DNA of 60,360 nt from Planctomycetota bacterium (lineage in GTDB: Bacteria; Planctomycetota; UBA8742; UBA2392), in assembly GCA_020849795.1 (NCBI GenBank), contig JADZFR010000026.1:1-60360 (forward strand). Reading direction: 5' to 3'. Each line of letters starts with the position of its first letter. Position 1 is the stretch's first letter. The notes below the pieces were generated by a model. It did no database searches. It was given only the letters and a program-made list of their open reading frames with translations, and was not told the DNA's origin. Below are positions 8,066 through 16,542 of this stretch, one piece after another. A program made the position numbers and the translations under genes.

Positions 8066-11000
8066 TTACTCAAAGCGTGTGTCGTCGAAATAGAGCTGGC
8101 GGCTTTGACCACTGTTGCCCGCGGTAAAGATGAACTGCACCTGTGTCAGTTGGTTCAGGTTCAGCGCGGGGTTTGCAGCCGTAAATGCGCTCAGCATGAC
8201 GCTGGCTTCAACAAAGCGGTCGTACACGTTGTTGCCGCTGCCGGGGTGGTCAGGCAGGTAGGTGGTGGTGGGGGCCGAGGGGTTGAACAGCGTAATCGTG
8301 GCCTGGTCGTTCTGCGCGTCGGTCAGGCGCACCTGCACATTCACCCAGTCGAAGCCCTTCAGGCTGCTGGTGCTGTCCACACTGCCGACTCTGAAAATGA
8401 AGCGGCGGTTGCCGCTCATGTTTTGCTGGGCACCGGGGATGGTGCTGGTGTATGTAGCGGTCGCGTTGTTGGCGATGGTCACGATGTTGTGGCGCAGGCC
8501 CAGTGAAGCCATGTTGCCGGTATTGGGATACAGGCTGGCGGCGGTCGAATAGGTTCCGCCGCTGATGCTGTTGACGCCGCCCAGTGTGTTGGCGGCTGCG
8601 TTGCCGCCCTGGTGATTGTCGAGCATTTTCTGCTCCATCATGTTGCGCCAGGCGGTCACGCCGACTTCGCTGCTGCCCGCGAGCTCGTTGCAGTACAGCA
8701 GGCCCTCAAGCGAGCGGTCGAATGTGGTCCAGCGTTTCATGAAGGCGATGACCAGGTTGAAGATGCGTTCTTTCTGTTCCGGCCCCGTGATGTATGGCGG
8801 CGGCGGCCCGCCAGCCCACCTGCCTTCGTCTGGATTCTGGTCGCCCAGGTAGTTGTGGTTGCCGCCGTAGATCGTGGCAAACGTGGTCGGCCCGGTGGCC
8901 CGGTCAATCAACTGGTCACAGATCGGGTACGTCAGGTCGCCGTCGTTCTCCGATGCGATGATCAGGCTGGGCAGGCGCGGCTGTGCGGTCGGCATGGCCG
9001 AGTACGCGGGCGCCGTGGCGCTGCCTGCGACGAACTGGCTGAAGTTACGCAGGTCATAGGCCATGAAGTAGATGATGCCCTTGAGCTTCAGCGTCACGTT
9101 GCGCAGGTGCGAGTAGTGGGTGGCGCCGCCGCCGCGCGAGTGGCCGGCCATGAAGATGTTGGTGGTGTCAATGCGGTTGAACAGCGCGTCGGCTGACGCC
9201 GCGTTGCGCGCCAGCAGCCGCTCCATTGCAGCTTCCTGAAAGAAACTGGCCGAGCAGTGCGTGCGCGCGATGTCGCCGCCGGCACTGGGGAACGCGTCAT
9301 ACGGTGCATACGGGTAGTACGCGCTGCCCAAGGGCGTGTAGACCGACTGGTAGTCTTCGACGCTCACGAAGATGTAGCCGTAGCTTGCCACGTGCGCGCC
9401 CAGGTTGTCGTAGTCGTCGTACACGAAGCCGCGGCCGCGGTGATGCACCAGCATGGGCGCCGGGCTGGGTGCGGCCGGGCTGCCACTGAAGTTCGGGTAG
9501 TAAATCTGCAGGCGGCAGGCCGGGCGCCCGCTCTGCGGCCATGAAATGCCGTCAAAGCCCGAGGTGAACGTCCACGTGTCAATGAACGGGCCCGAAACCG
9601 GGTACGGCCCTGCGGCCTTGAAGCTCTGGCCGTTGGTGATTTCGGTTTCCGTGGCGCTGAACACTGCCAGTGCGCAGCGAATCGGCTCTGCCGTCGTCGC
9701 CGACGTGTTGGCCTGGATAGTGAACGAGTACGAGCCCGCCACCGTCGGCGTGCCGCTGATCGTGCCGTTGGTGCCATTCAGGGTCAGGCCCGTCGGCAGG
9801 CCGCCCGAAAGCATGGCGTAGCCTGTGACGCCTGAAGGCGCAGCCGACGAAACCGTGTCAGTGTACACGGCGTTGACGCGGCAGGTTTTGAGGGCAACGA
9901 AAGGCCCCGGCTGGTTGACGATGGTGAATGAGGTGACGGTCAGGCCGATTGAGGTGGAATCCACATTGGGCGTGGTGATGCTGCCGGTCAGGGTGTAAGC
10001 GCCCGGGGTGTTGATGGGTGCGGGCGTGACGGGGGCAATGCCCGAGGCGAACGCGACGTTGCCGCTTTGCACCTGGGCCGAGCCTGAATCCAGGACCTGC
10101 CACGCCAGATTGCTGACGCTGCCGGTCCATGTCGCGCTGTTGCCGTCCACGACCCTGAAATTGAATGCGCTCCAGTTTCCGCCGGGCAGGGCAGACGTGC
10201 TGCCCGTGGCGGTCACCTGTAGGTCCACGCCAAACGCGATGCTGGCGCTGGTGACACTGGCGGCGTTGGGCGACGACGCCGTGAACGTCGCGTTGCCCGT
10301 CTGGTTGTAGCGCAAGCCGCTGAAAACCATGGTGTTGCCGCTGCTGTTGGCGGCGCCGCCAGCGGTCAGCGTGCCGCCGCCCGAGGCGACGGTTAGCGTG
10401 CCGCTGATGCCCGGGTTGGGCGCAATCGGGTTGCCGGTGAGCTGGCTGGTCAGGTTCAGGGTCAGCGAGAACGTGCCGTTGACGAGCACACTGGCCGGCG
10501 GCGTGGCAAAGGCCATGACCACGCCGTCCACGGTGATGTTGTTGCTGACCGCGTCAGGAAAGCCGAAAGCGGCCGCCCGCAGCGTAATCTGCCCGACTTG
10601 CGAATAGGTCAAGTTCGGAAAACTCACGCTGTTGCCGGCGACCGGAATGTTCTGCGTAAGCGTGCCGCCTAACGTGCCCGCCCCGCCGCTGGCCAGCGAC
10701 AGCGTCACCGGCAGCGAGTAGCCGGGCGACGCGGGGACTGTCGTGCCCGCGGTCACCGTCTGCACGGTCACGCTGAACACGCGGTTGGTCAGCACCAGGC
10801 TCGGAGTTACCAGAAAGTGCAGGTCAAGCTGTGCGCCGACATTGAACGTCGATGTGCTGGCCGGGCTGGTGGCGTTCGGGCCGCTGAACGTGAGCACATA
10901 GGTGCCGACCGTGTCGAGCACCAGGTTGCTGAACACCAGCGTCGAGCCGCCGGTGCCGGTCTGCGATGTGGTGCCCAGCAGAGAACCCGGGCCTGATGCA

Positions 11001-11257
11001 ACGGTGCATGTCAGCATCTCGCTGGCAATCACGTTGCGCGCGTTGGCTGTGCCCGGTTCAAAGAAGTTCAGCGTGACGGTAAATGGCCGGTTGATCTGCG
11101 CGCCGTTGACCGCCGGGCTGACGACCTGGATGTCGTAGGCTGCCTGGCTGTTGCCGCCGCCGCCACCCGAGCTCTTTGTCGTGCCGCCGCCGCCACCGCA
11201 TGCCGCCAGCGTCAGCAGCAGGACAAGGCACGGCAGAAGTTTCATGTGATTCCGCAT
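8066..11257 (-). CDS. large lipoprotein with Ig-like repeats and an alpha/beta-hydrolase (esterase) domain
   Basis: This is a 1063-residue exported lipoprotein. The signal peptide ends LTLAAC, followed by a Gly/Ser linker. Residues of about 40-450 are Ig-like repeats, each with a 'G...F.nL.y...G..tltas.p' pattern. A He_PIG unit follows (GLPTGLTLNGTNGTISGTP). Around residues 560-860 there is an alpha/beta-hydrolase similar to PAF-acetylhydrolase/chlorophyllase enzymes: nucleophile elbow GHSRGGG, Asp in ASENDGD and His in GGNHNYLG. The last 160 residues look like a beta-sandwich that may bind carbohydrate. Probable role: a surface esterase on an unknown polymer. The SD aagggg precedes the chosen ATG. 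It follows the 11272-11814 gene by 14 bases, so they likely form an operon. Confidence 0.82.
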   Translation of the reverse strand: MRNHMKLLPCLVLLLTLAACGGGGGTTKSSGGGGGNSQAAYDIQVVSPAVNGAQINRPFTVTLNFFEPGTANARNVIASEMLTCTVASGPGSLLGTTSQTGTGGSTLVFSNLVLDTVGTYVLTFSGPNATSPASTSTFNVGAQLDLHFLVTPSLVLTNRVFSVTVQTVTAGTTVPASPGYSLPVTLSLASGGAGTLGGTLTQNIPVAGNSVSFPNLTYSQVGQITLRAAAFGFPDAVSNNITVDGVVMAFATPPASVLVNGTFSLTLNLTSQLTGNPIAPNPGISGTLTVASGGGTLTAGGAANSSGNTMVFSGLRYNQTGNATFTASSPNAASVTSASIAFGVDLQVTATGSTSALPGGNWSAFNFRVVDGNSATWTGSVSNLAWQVLDSGSAQVQSGNVAFASGIAPVTPAPINTPGAYTLTGSITTPNVDSTSIGLTVTSFTIVNQPGPFVALKTCRVNAVYTDTVSSAAPSGVTGYAMLSGGLPTGLTLNGTNGTISGTPTVAGSYSFTIQANTSATTAEPIRCALAVFSATETEITNGQSFKAAGPYPVSGPFIDTWTFTSGFDGISWPQSGRPACRLQIYYPNFSGSPAAPSPAPMLVHHRGRGFVYDDYDNLGAHVASYGYIFVSVEDYQSVYTPLGSAYYPYAPYDAFPSAGGDIARTHCSASFFQEAAMERLLARNAASADALFNRIDTTNIFMAGHSRGGGATHYSHLRNVTLKLKGIIYFMAYDLRNFSQFVAGSATAPAYSAMPTAQPRLPSLIIASENDGDLTYPICDQLIDRATGPTTFATIYGGNHNYLGDQNPDEGRWAGGPPPPYITGPEQKERIFNLVIAFMKRWTTFDRSLEGLLYCNELAGSSEVGVTAWRNMMEQKMLDNHQGGNAAANTLGGVNSISGGTYSTAASLYPNTGNMASLGLRHNIVTIANNATATYTSTIPGAQQNMSGNRRFIFRVGSVDSTSSLKGFDWVNVQVRLTDAQNDQATITLFNPSAPTTTYLPDHPGSGNNVYDRFVEASVMLSAFTAANPALNLNQLTQVQFIFTAGNSGQSRQLYFDDTRFE

Positions 11258-11271
11258 GTTCGCCCCTTGTC

Positions 11272-11814
11272 CTATATGCCTGCGAAGTGCCAGCCATTGC
11301 CGACACGGCAGAAGTTGTAAGTGATGGTACCGGCGGCGCCGCCGACATGAAACGCGACCGTCGCGGAATCACCTTCATAGCTGACGTCGTAGGCACGCGC
11401 GTCCCACGCGGCGCGCAGCCTGCTCCATAACGGCGCGGCGCTGCGCCACAGAAAGTTTCGGTATGCTGCGTGCAGGTCGTCTTCAGTCAGCCCGCGGCCA
11501 TGGGTGCTTTCCAACGTACGGGCCAGCCAGTTGCGGTCGCCCCGTTCAATCGCCGGGAACACGCCGGCCAGCAGGTCTTCGACCGAGTTGTTGCTGAAGC
11601 GCTCAGCGGATTCAGGAGCAGGAGGCGACACGTTCGGGCCCTCGGGTGCTGCCGGCGCCGGGTCCGGCTGCTGGATGGCTGTTGCGGGCGCGTGAGCAAC
11701 CGGCACTTCGGCGGCGACTCCGCGCGAAGCAAGGGTCAGGGCAAAAATGCCCGCGGCTGCCAGCATGCCGGCGACAATGCCGACAGCCACAACCGGTGCG
11801 TGGGGCTTTTTCAT
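11272..11814 (-). CDS. membrane-anchored hypothetical protein
   Basis: This 180-residue protein has one N-terminal transmembrane segment (about residues 8-30) and a Pro/Ala-rich linker. A C-terminal globular part of about 110 residues ends in 'YNFCRVGNGWHFAGI'. The final 'G.W.f.g' pattern resembles the DUF4878/NTF2-like 'vdgkWki' ending. I do not recognise the family with certainty. It sits 14 bases ahead of the esterase lipoprotein gene and probably shares its transcript. Confidence 0.65.
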   Translation of the reverse strand: MKKPHAPVVAVGIVAGMLAAAGIFALTLASRGVAAEVPVAHAPATAIQQPDPAPAAPEGPNVSPPAPESAERFSNNSVEDLLAGVFPAIERGDRNWLARTLESTHGRGLTEDDLHAAYRNFLWRSAAPLWSRLRAAWDARAYDVSYEGDSATVAFHVGGAAGTITYNFCRVGNGWHFAGI

Positions 11815-11937
11815 GGGTACTCCTGCGTTGGCGTCACTAATCTGTGGCCCGAATACTAATGAAGTTACGTCACAAGACTGTCAGCGAACATGATATTTTC
11901 ACAGAGTTCGGCGTTCGAATCTGCCGCTGGAGCCGCC

Positions 11938-12372
11938 ATGACCATCACTGTTTCAGGCGAAGTTGAGCAACTTTGCGCATTCAGTTACACAGCCCTGCGC
12001 CAACTGCCCCAGGTTGCAGACGTCAGCCGCGAAGTGCAGGGCCGCCAGGGCACGGCTGTCCGCCTGCGCGAGCTGCTTGCGCGCTCTGGTGTCAAACCCG
12101 GCGCGACCCATGCCACCCTGGCCAGCAGCGACGGTGAGTTCACAGCCAGTGTGCCGCTGGACGAAATCCAGGACGCGCTGCTGGTGTATCGCCTGGGCGA
12201 TGAGCCGCTGCCGGCGCACCTGGGCGGGCCGGTGCGCTTTCTGATACCCGACGCCAAGGCCTGCCACAGCGGCGGCGCCGACACCTGCGCCAACGTCAAG
12301 TTTCTGGCCAGCATCGTGTTGACGATCGGCGAACAACACGACAGCCGCGCCGACAAGACGCCCCATGCCTGA
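11938..12372 (+). CDS. oxidoreductase molybdopterin-binding-fold protein
   Basis: This 144-residue protein resembles part of the sulfite-oxidase/YedY molybdopterin-binding fold (PF00174 type). It has VSGEVEQLCAFSYTALRQLPQ, 'GTAVRLRELLARSGVKPGA', 'DEIQDALLVYRLGDEPLPAHLGG' and 'RFLIPDAKACH'. It is shorter than a full catalytic domain and has no signal peptide. It may therefore be a degenerate or accessory version rather than an enzyme. The ATG at 11938 follows ggagccgcc; an ATG at 11890 would add 16 residues. It stands alone between divergent and co-directional genes. Confidence 0.65.
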   Translation: MTITVSGEVEQLCAFSYTALRQLPQVADVSREVQGRQGTAVRLRELLARSGVKPGATHATLASSDGEFTASVPLDEIQDALLVYRLGDEPLPAHLGGPVRFLIPDAKACHSGGADTCANVKFLASIVLTIGEQHDSRADKTPHA

Positions 12373-12443
12373 TGCCCGGCGCAACGTTGCAACGGCAACA
12401 AACTTAGGCAGACTGCCCCGTCTAATCCGGAGGAGAGAGAGCC

Positions 12444-13061
12444 ATGAAAACACTGATCGCACTATTCACCGCGCCCGCGCTGCTGCTGCTGCTCAGCCTG
12501 GTGCCGATTCTGTCGCAGGACAAGGGCAGCACGCCCGAGGAAGAGGTTGAGGCGTGGGCCAAGGTTCATCTGCCCGGCGACGAGCACAAGATGCTGACCA
12601 GGTACGCCGGCGACTGGGAACTCGAGATTGCGCTGACCTTCACACCCGGCAGCGACCCCGTGAAGGTCAAGGGCGCCAGCAAGCTCGAAAGCGCCATGGG
12701 CGGCCGCTTTCTGCACGAAAGCTACGACATGAAAGAAGGCCCGATGGCCCACACCGGCGAAATCTGGCTCGGGTTCGACAACGTGAAAAAGAAGTACCAG
12801 TTCAGCCAGCTCACCAGCATGGACACCGGCATGAAGCTGTTCGAGGGCGACTACGACGCCAAGACGAAAAAGCTGACGCTGGTTTCAAAGTACACGCTGG
12901 CCATGGGCGAGCAGAAAATCGAAACCACCCAGCGCAACATCTACCACTTTGAGTCCGACGACAAATTCTCGCTCACGATCATGAGCCACTACGCCGGCTT
13001 TCCCGACATGCCCGAAGAAGGCGTAAAAGAAGTCGAAGTCCTGTACACCCGCAAGAAGTAA
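12444..13061 (+). CDS. exported DUF1579 family protein
   Basis: This 205-residue protein has a signal peptide (residues 1-24) and a very good SD (ggaggagagag). The mature part matches DUF1579: 'HKMLTRYAGDWELEIAL', then 'GGRFLHESYD' and 'GEIWLGFDNVKKKYQFSQLTS'. This is a lipocalin-like beta-barrel of unknown function common in Planctomycetota. The gene ends in a strong terminator shared with the convergent cytochrome gene. Confidence 0.88.
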   Translation: MKTLIALFTAPALLLLLSLVPILSQDKGSTPEEEVEAWAKVHLPGDEHKMLTRYAGDWELEIALTFTPGSDPVKVKGASKLESAMGGRFLHESYDMKEGPMAHTGEIWLGFDNVKKKYQFSQLTSMDTGMKLFEGDYDAKTKKLTLVSKYTLAMGEQKIETTQRNIYHFESDDKFSLTIMSHYAGFPDMPEEGVKEVEVLYTRKK

Positions 13062-13077
13062 CGCCGCCGCGCGACGC

Positions 13078-13110
13078 AACGGGCCGGGCGTTTGCCCGGC
13101 CCGTTGGTTT
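13078..13110. terminator. bidirectional terminator
   Basis: The 11-bp stem aacgggccggg/cccggcccgtt (13078-13088 and 13095-13105), loop cgtttg, lies between the convergent stops at 13061 and 13109. It has T-rich flank on the right. Confidence 0.82.
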
Positions 13111-13771
13111 ACTTTGAGTAGGCGCCGGGCGGCCCGAACATGCGGCTTTCGCCTGCATCCACATGGCAGCCCATGCACGACTTCATCTTGCCCGCGCCCG
13201 TGACGGTGCTGCCGTCCGCGTCCAGCGTGCCGTACACCCAGCCGTTGTCCGTGCCCTGGGTCGCCGGGTCAAGCCGCAGCATCACGAACAGCGCCGACTT
13301 GTCGCCCAGCTCGCGCGACTGCTTGTCGGAACCCGCCTTGGGATGAAAGCTCTCTTTCACGAACACCTGGCCGACCGGCTGCACCGGCATCTTGCGCGCC
13401 GGGCCGCCGTCTTTGTCCAGCGTGCCGTCTTCGGTCCAGTTGTAGGTGTCAGCGTGCTTGACCCACAGAAAGTAGAGCTTGCGCCCGTGGGCCGACTTCT
13501 GCTCGGCCTCGCTCAGGAATGCTTTGGTCGGGTTTGGCGCGCGGCACATCTCGGGCGCGTACGCGGGGTCGTCGGCCAGGCGGGTGTAGCCGCGGTACTC
13601 CTGCGCGACGGCCAGCAGTTGATCGCGCCACAACTCGATTTCGTCGGGCTCAGGCGCAGGGTCAGGTTTGGCCTCAGGCTGCGGCTTGGCGGGCTCGGGC
13701 TCGGGTTTGGCTGCGCACGCGGCAATCGCGCACAGGGCGCAGGCGGCAATCAGGCAATACGTCAGGCGCAT
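13109..13771 (-). CDS. cytochrome P460-like lipoprotein
   Basis: This 220-residue protein has a signal ending in IAAC (lipobox Cys19) and a Pro/Glu/Lys-rich spacer. The mature domain ends with a c-type haem site, CMGCH, in KMKSCMGCHVDAG, about 20 residues from the C-terminus. 'YNWTEDGTLDKDGG', 'ALFVMLRLDPAT' and 'GWVYGTLDADG' match the cytochrome P460 fold, whose founding members oxidise hydroxylamine. The cross-linking Lys cannot be identified by eye, so redox substrate and activity are open. The SD is aaagga ahead of the ATG at 13771. Confidence 0.78.
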   Translation of the reverse strand: MRLTYCLIAACALCAIAACAAKPEPEPAKPQPEAKPDPAPEPDEIELWRDQLLAVAQEYRGYTRLADDPAYAPEMCRAPNPTKAFLSEAEQKSAHGRKLYFLWVKHADTYNWTEDGTLDKDGGPARKMPVQPVGQVFVKESFHPKAGSDKQSRELGDKSALFVMLRLDPATQGTDNGWVYGTLDADGSTVTGAGKMKSCMGCHVDAGESRMFGPPGAYSK

Positions 13772-13884
13772 GGTGGGTCCTTTCCGGGGCCTGCCCATAG
13801 TACGACCGAGAGCGGGCGTGTGTGTAAGCCCCGTGTAACAACGCGGTCCTTGCCCGTTGTCGCGCCGCGCGGCAAAGTTGGGCG

Positions 13885-15204
13885 ATGCACCGAGGCATCG
13901 TGATCATTGGCGGCGGCTTTTCCGGCACCATGACGGCGGTGCACCTGGCGCGCCTGGGCGTGCGCGGCATTACCCTGCTTGAGCGCCGTGAACACCCCGC
14001 CCGCGGCGTCGCCTACGGCACCGAGCACGCCTGCCACCTGCTGAACGTGCCTGCCGCCAAAATGAGCGCCCTGCCCGACGAACCCGACCACTTTCTGCAG
14101 TGGCTGACCAGGCACGAGCCCGCACACGCCCAGCCGAGCGCGTTTGTGCCCCGGCCCTTCTATGCGCGCTACCTGCAAGCGCTGCTTGACGAGTGCGCCG
14201 GCGCCGTCGTCACACTGCGCGACGAAGCCATCGCCATCTCGCCCGACCGCGGCGGCCTCACGGTCGAGACCCGCGGCGGCAAAGCCCTGCCTGCCACCCG
14301 GGTCGTGCTGGCGCTGGGCAACTTTCCGCCCGGCAACCCGCCGATTGCAACGCCCGGCTTCTATTCCAGTCGCAGATACGTCCAGTGGGCCTGGGCGCCG
14401 CACACGTTTGAGGGCATGCAGGACGCCGACGCCGTGCTGCTGGTCGGCAGCGGCCTGACTACCGTGGACAAGGCGCTGGTGCTGTTGCAGCGCGAGCACA
14501 AGGGCGCGATCCATGTGCTAAGCCGTCGCGGCCTGGTACCCCAGCGCCACGAGCCCGCCGACGCGCTGCCCCCCGTGCTTGACCCCGCCCACGCGCCGCG
14601 CACCACGCTGGGCCTGCTCAAGGCTGTGCGCGCAGCCACCCGCAGCCACAAATGGCGCGCCGTGATTGACAGCCTGCGGCCGGTGACCCAGGAGCTGTGG
14701 CAGAACCTGCCTGTGGATGAAAAGCGCCGTTTCATGCGGCGGCTGCGCCATTTCTGGGACGTGCACAGGCACCGCGTTGCACCGCAGGTAGCCGAGCAGT
14801 TGCAAGCCGCAATCGACGCGGGGCGCATCATCGTGCATGTGGGCAAGCTGCACGGCTTTCACGAAGATGACAGCGGCGTCGACGCGCTGATTGACACCAG
14901 CCAGGGCCGCCAGAAGCTGCATGTGCAGCGGGTGATCAACTGCACGGGCCCCGAAAGCAACTACCGCAACCTGCACCACCCGCTGGTGGCAAGTTTGCTG
15001 GAGCAAGGCCTGGCGCGCACCGACGCGCTGGCGATGGGCCTGGACACAGACGACCGGGGCGCGCTGATCGGCAGCGACGGCAAAGCCAGCCAGGTGCTGT
15101 TCACGCTGGGCCCGGCGCTAAAGGGCAAGCTATGGGAAACCACAGCCGTCCCCGAACTAAGAACCCAAGCCCGCGACCTGGCCCTCAGGCTGGCAAGTAA
15201 CTGA
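13885..15204 (+). CDS. FAD/NAD(P)-binding oxidoreductase (PF13454-like)
   Basis: This 439-residue protein begins with a Rossmann dinucleotide motif GIVIIGGGFSGTMTAVHLAR. It contains 'ARGVAYGT..HLLNVPAAKMS', the signature of the FAD-NAD(P)-binding family typified by E. coli YdhS. A second nucleotide motif (VLLVGSGLTTVDKAL) lies near residue 195. Near the end 'VINCTGPESNYR' and 'TLGPALKGKLWETTAVPELR' match the same family. The substrate is unknown. The 15.2-kb repeat tract begins about 70 bases after the stop. Confidence 0.85.
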   Translation: MHRGIVIIGGGFSGTMTAVHLARLGVRGITLLERREHPARGVAYGTEHACHLLNVPAAKMSALPDEPDHFLQWLTRHEPAHAQPSAFVPRPFYARYLQALLDECAGAVVTLRDEAIAISPDRGGLTVETRGGKALPATRVVLALGNFPPGNPPIATPGFYSSRRYVQWAWAPHTFEGMQDADAVLLVGSGLTTVDKALVLLQREHKGAIHVLSRRGLVPQRHEPADALPPVLDPAHAPRTTLGLLKAVRAATRSHKWRAVIDSLRPVTQELWQNLPVDEKRRFMRRLRHFWDVHRHRVAPQVAEQLQAAIDAGRIIVHVGKLHGFHEDDSGVDALIDTSQGRQKLHVQRVINCTGPESNYRNLHHPLVASLLEQGLARTDALAMGLDTDDRGALIGSDGKASQVLFTLGPALKGKLWETTAVPELRTQARDLALRLASN

Positions 15205-15276
15205 AAGGCGCAGGAAGCGCCTGCAACGGCATTGTCGGAACGCCAACGTCAGCCCGCGCAGCGCAGCCGCGGGCCG

Positions 15277-15421
15277 CTTGCTTATGCTTCGCGCTCTTTG
15301 CCGCTTGCTTGCGTTTCGCGGTCTTTGCCGCTCGCTTACGCTTCGCGCTCTTTGCCGCTTGCTTGCGCTTCGCGGTCTTTGCCGCTCGCTTACGCTTCGC
15401 GCTCTTTGTCGCTTGCTTATG
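15277..15421. repeat. 27-bp tandem repeat array (5.4 copies)
   Basis: Five complete 27-bp units begin at 15277, 15304, 15331, 15358 and 15385, with a partial sixth. The units alternate between two variants (cttgcttgcg... and ctcgcttacg...). There are no spacers, so it is not a CRISPR. The core 24-mer also occurs inverted at 21971-21994 and 22038-22061. Read on the minus strand the array would encode a Lys/Ala-rich histone-H1-like run, which I treat as a by-product of the repeat. Confidence 0.9.
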
Positions 15422-15479
15422 GTTGGGTTGGGGTGGCGACTCTGGCGCTTCTGTGGCTATATTGCCGGCTGGGGGTTCC

Positions 15480-16406
15480 ATGGCTGACAAGTACAAGCTG
15501 ATCACGCGGTCTGACTTTGACGGGCTCATGTGCGCGGTGCTGCTGCGTGAACTGGACATGATTGAGGGGTTGGAATTCGTCCACCCCAAAGACATGCAGG
15601 ACGGCAAGGTCACCGTCACCAACGGCGACATCACCGCCAACCTGCCCTACGTGCGCGGCGTCTACCTGGCCTTTGACCACCATGCCAGCGAGGTCACCCG
15701 CGTCGGCCGCCCCGACAACTACATCATTGACCCCAACGCGCCGTCCGCGGCCCGCGTGCTGTACAAGCACTACGGCGGCGCCAAAAAGTTCCCCAAGATC
15801 AGCGAACAGCTCATGGCCGCCGTCGACAAGTCCGACAGCGCCCAGTTCACCAGGGAAGAAATCCTCGACCCCCAGGGCTGGGTGCTGCTCAGCTTCATCA
15901 TGGACGCCCGCACCGGCCTGGGCCGCTTTCACGACTTCCGCGTCAGCAACAAAGAACTGATGCGCGACCTGATTGACCTGATTCGCGAAAAACCACTCGA
16001 GGACATCCTGACCCACCCCGACGTCGCCGAACGCGTCGAGATGTACCGCCGCCACCAGGTCATCAACGCTGAGCAGATCGAGAAGTGCGCGCGCGTGCAC
16101 AAAAACCTCGTCGTGCTTGACCTGCGCAAAGAAGACACCATCTACGCCGGCAACCGCTTCGTGGTCTATGCGCTGTACCCCCAACAGAACATCAGCCTGC
16201 ACGTCATGTGGGGCAAAGACCGCCAGAACGTCGCCATCGCCTGCGGCAAAAGCATCCTCAAGCGCGACAGCAAAACCAACGTCGGCGAACTGATGCTCAA
16301 GTACGGCGGCGGCGGACACAAAGCCGCCGGCACCTGCCAGCCGCCCACCGACCAGGCCGAAAAGGTGCTGGCCGAAATCATCGAGCAGATCACGACCGAC
16401 GGCTGA
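15480..16406 (+). CDS. DHH/DHHA1 family phosphoesterase
   Basis: This 308-residue protein of the DHH superfamily has 'TRSDFDGLMCA' (metal-binding Asp pair), 'AFDHHASEVTR' (the DHH motif) and a C-terminal DHHA1 'GGGGHKAAGTCQ' substrate loop. Relatives hydrolyse nano-RNA, pAp, cyclic dinucleotides or polyphosphate; the exact substrate cannot be read from sequence. The ATG at 15480 has a gggggtt SD. The frame stays open upstream through the tandem repeat array to 15309, but that part is low-complexity and I exclude it. Confidence 0.88.
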   Translation: MADKYKLITRSDFDGLMCAVLLRELDMIEGLEFVHPKDMQDGKVTVTNGDITANLPYVRGVYLAFDHHASEVTRVGRPDNYIIDPNAPSAARVLYKHYGGAKKFPKISEQLMAAVDKSDSAQFTREEILDPQGWVLLSFIMDARTGLGRFHDFRVSNKELMRDLIDLIREKPLEDILTHPDVAERVEMYRRHQVINAEQIEKCARVHKNLVVLDLRKEDTIYAGNRFVVYALYPQQNISLHVMWGKDRQNVAIACGKSILKRDSKTNVGELMLKYGGGGHKAAGTCQPPTDQAEKVLAEIIEQITTDG

Positions 16407-16542
16407 AGCGCCCATTGCAGATTGGCGACAAGTGCGCGTCTTGTGCACTCATTGGCAATAGCTTATTCGCAAAGACCTGTTCCGGGGTGCGGGTGGGCTT
16501 ACTCTGGCTGGCGTAGCAAACGCCCCAACCCGGAGCCCCGCC
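16407..16542. other. intergenic spacer
   Basis: This 136-base spacer ahead of the toroid-fold gene shows no gene or clear structure. Its last 15 bases carry the SD ggag for the next start. Confidence 0.4.

Noticed and set aside
15277..15421. CRISPR array
   Set aside because: The 27-bp units are directly adjacent with no spacers.
15185..15640. Histone-H1-like Lys/Ala-rich protein on the minus strand
   Set aside because: It is only the tandem repeat read in another frame, overlaps the DHH gene and has no SD.
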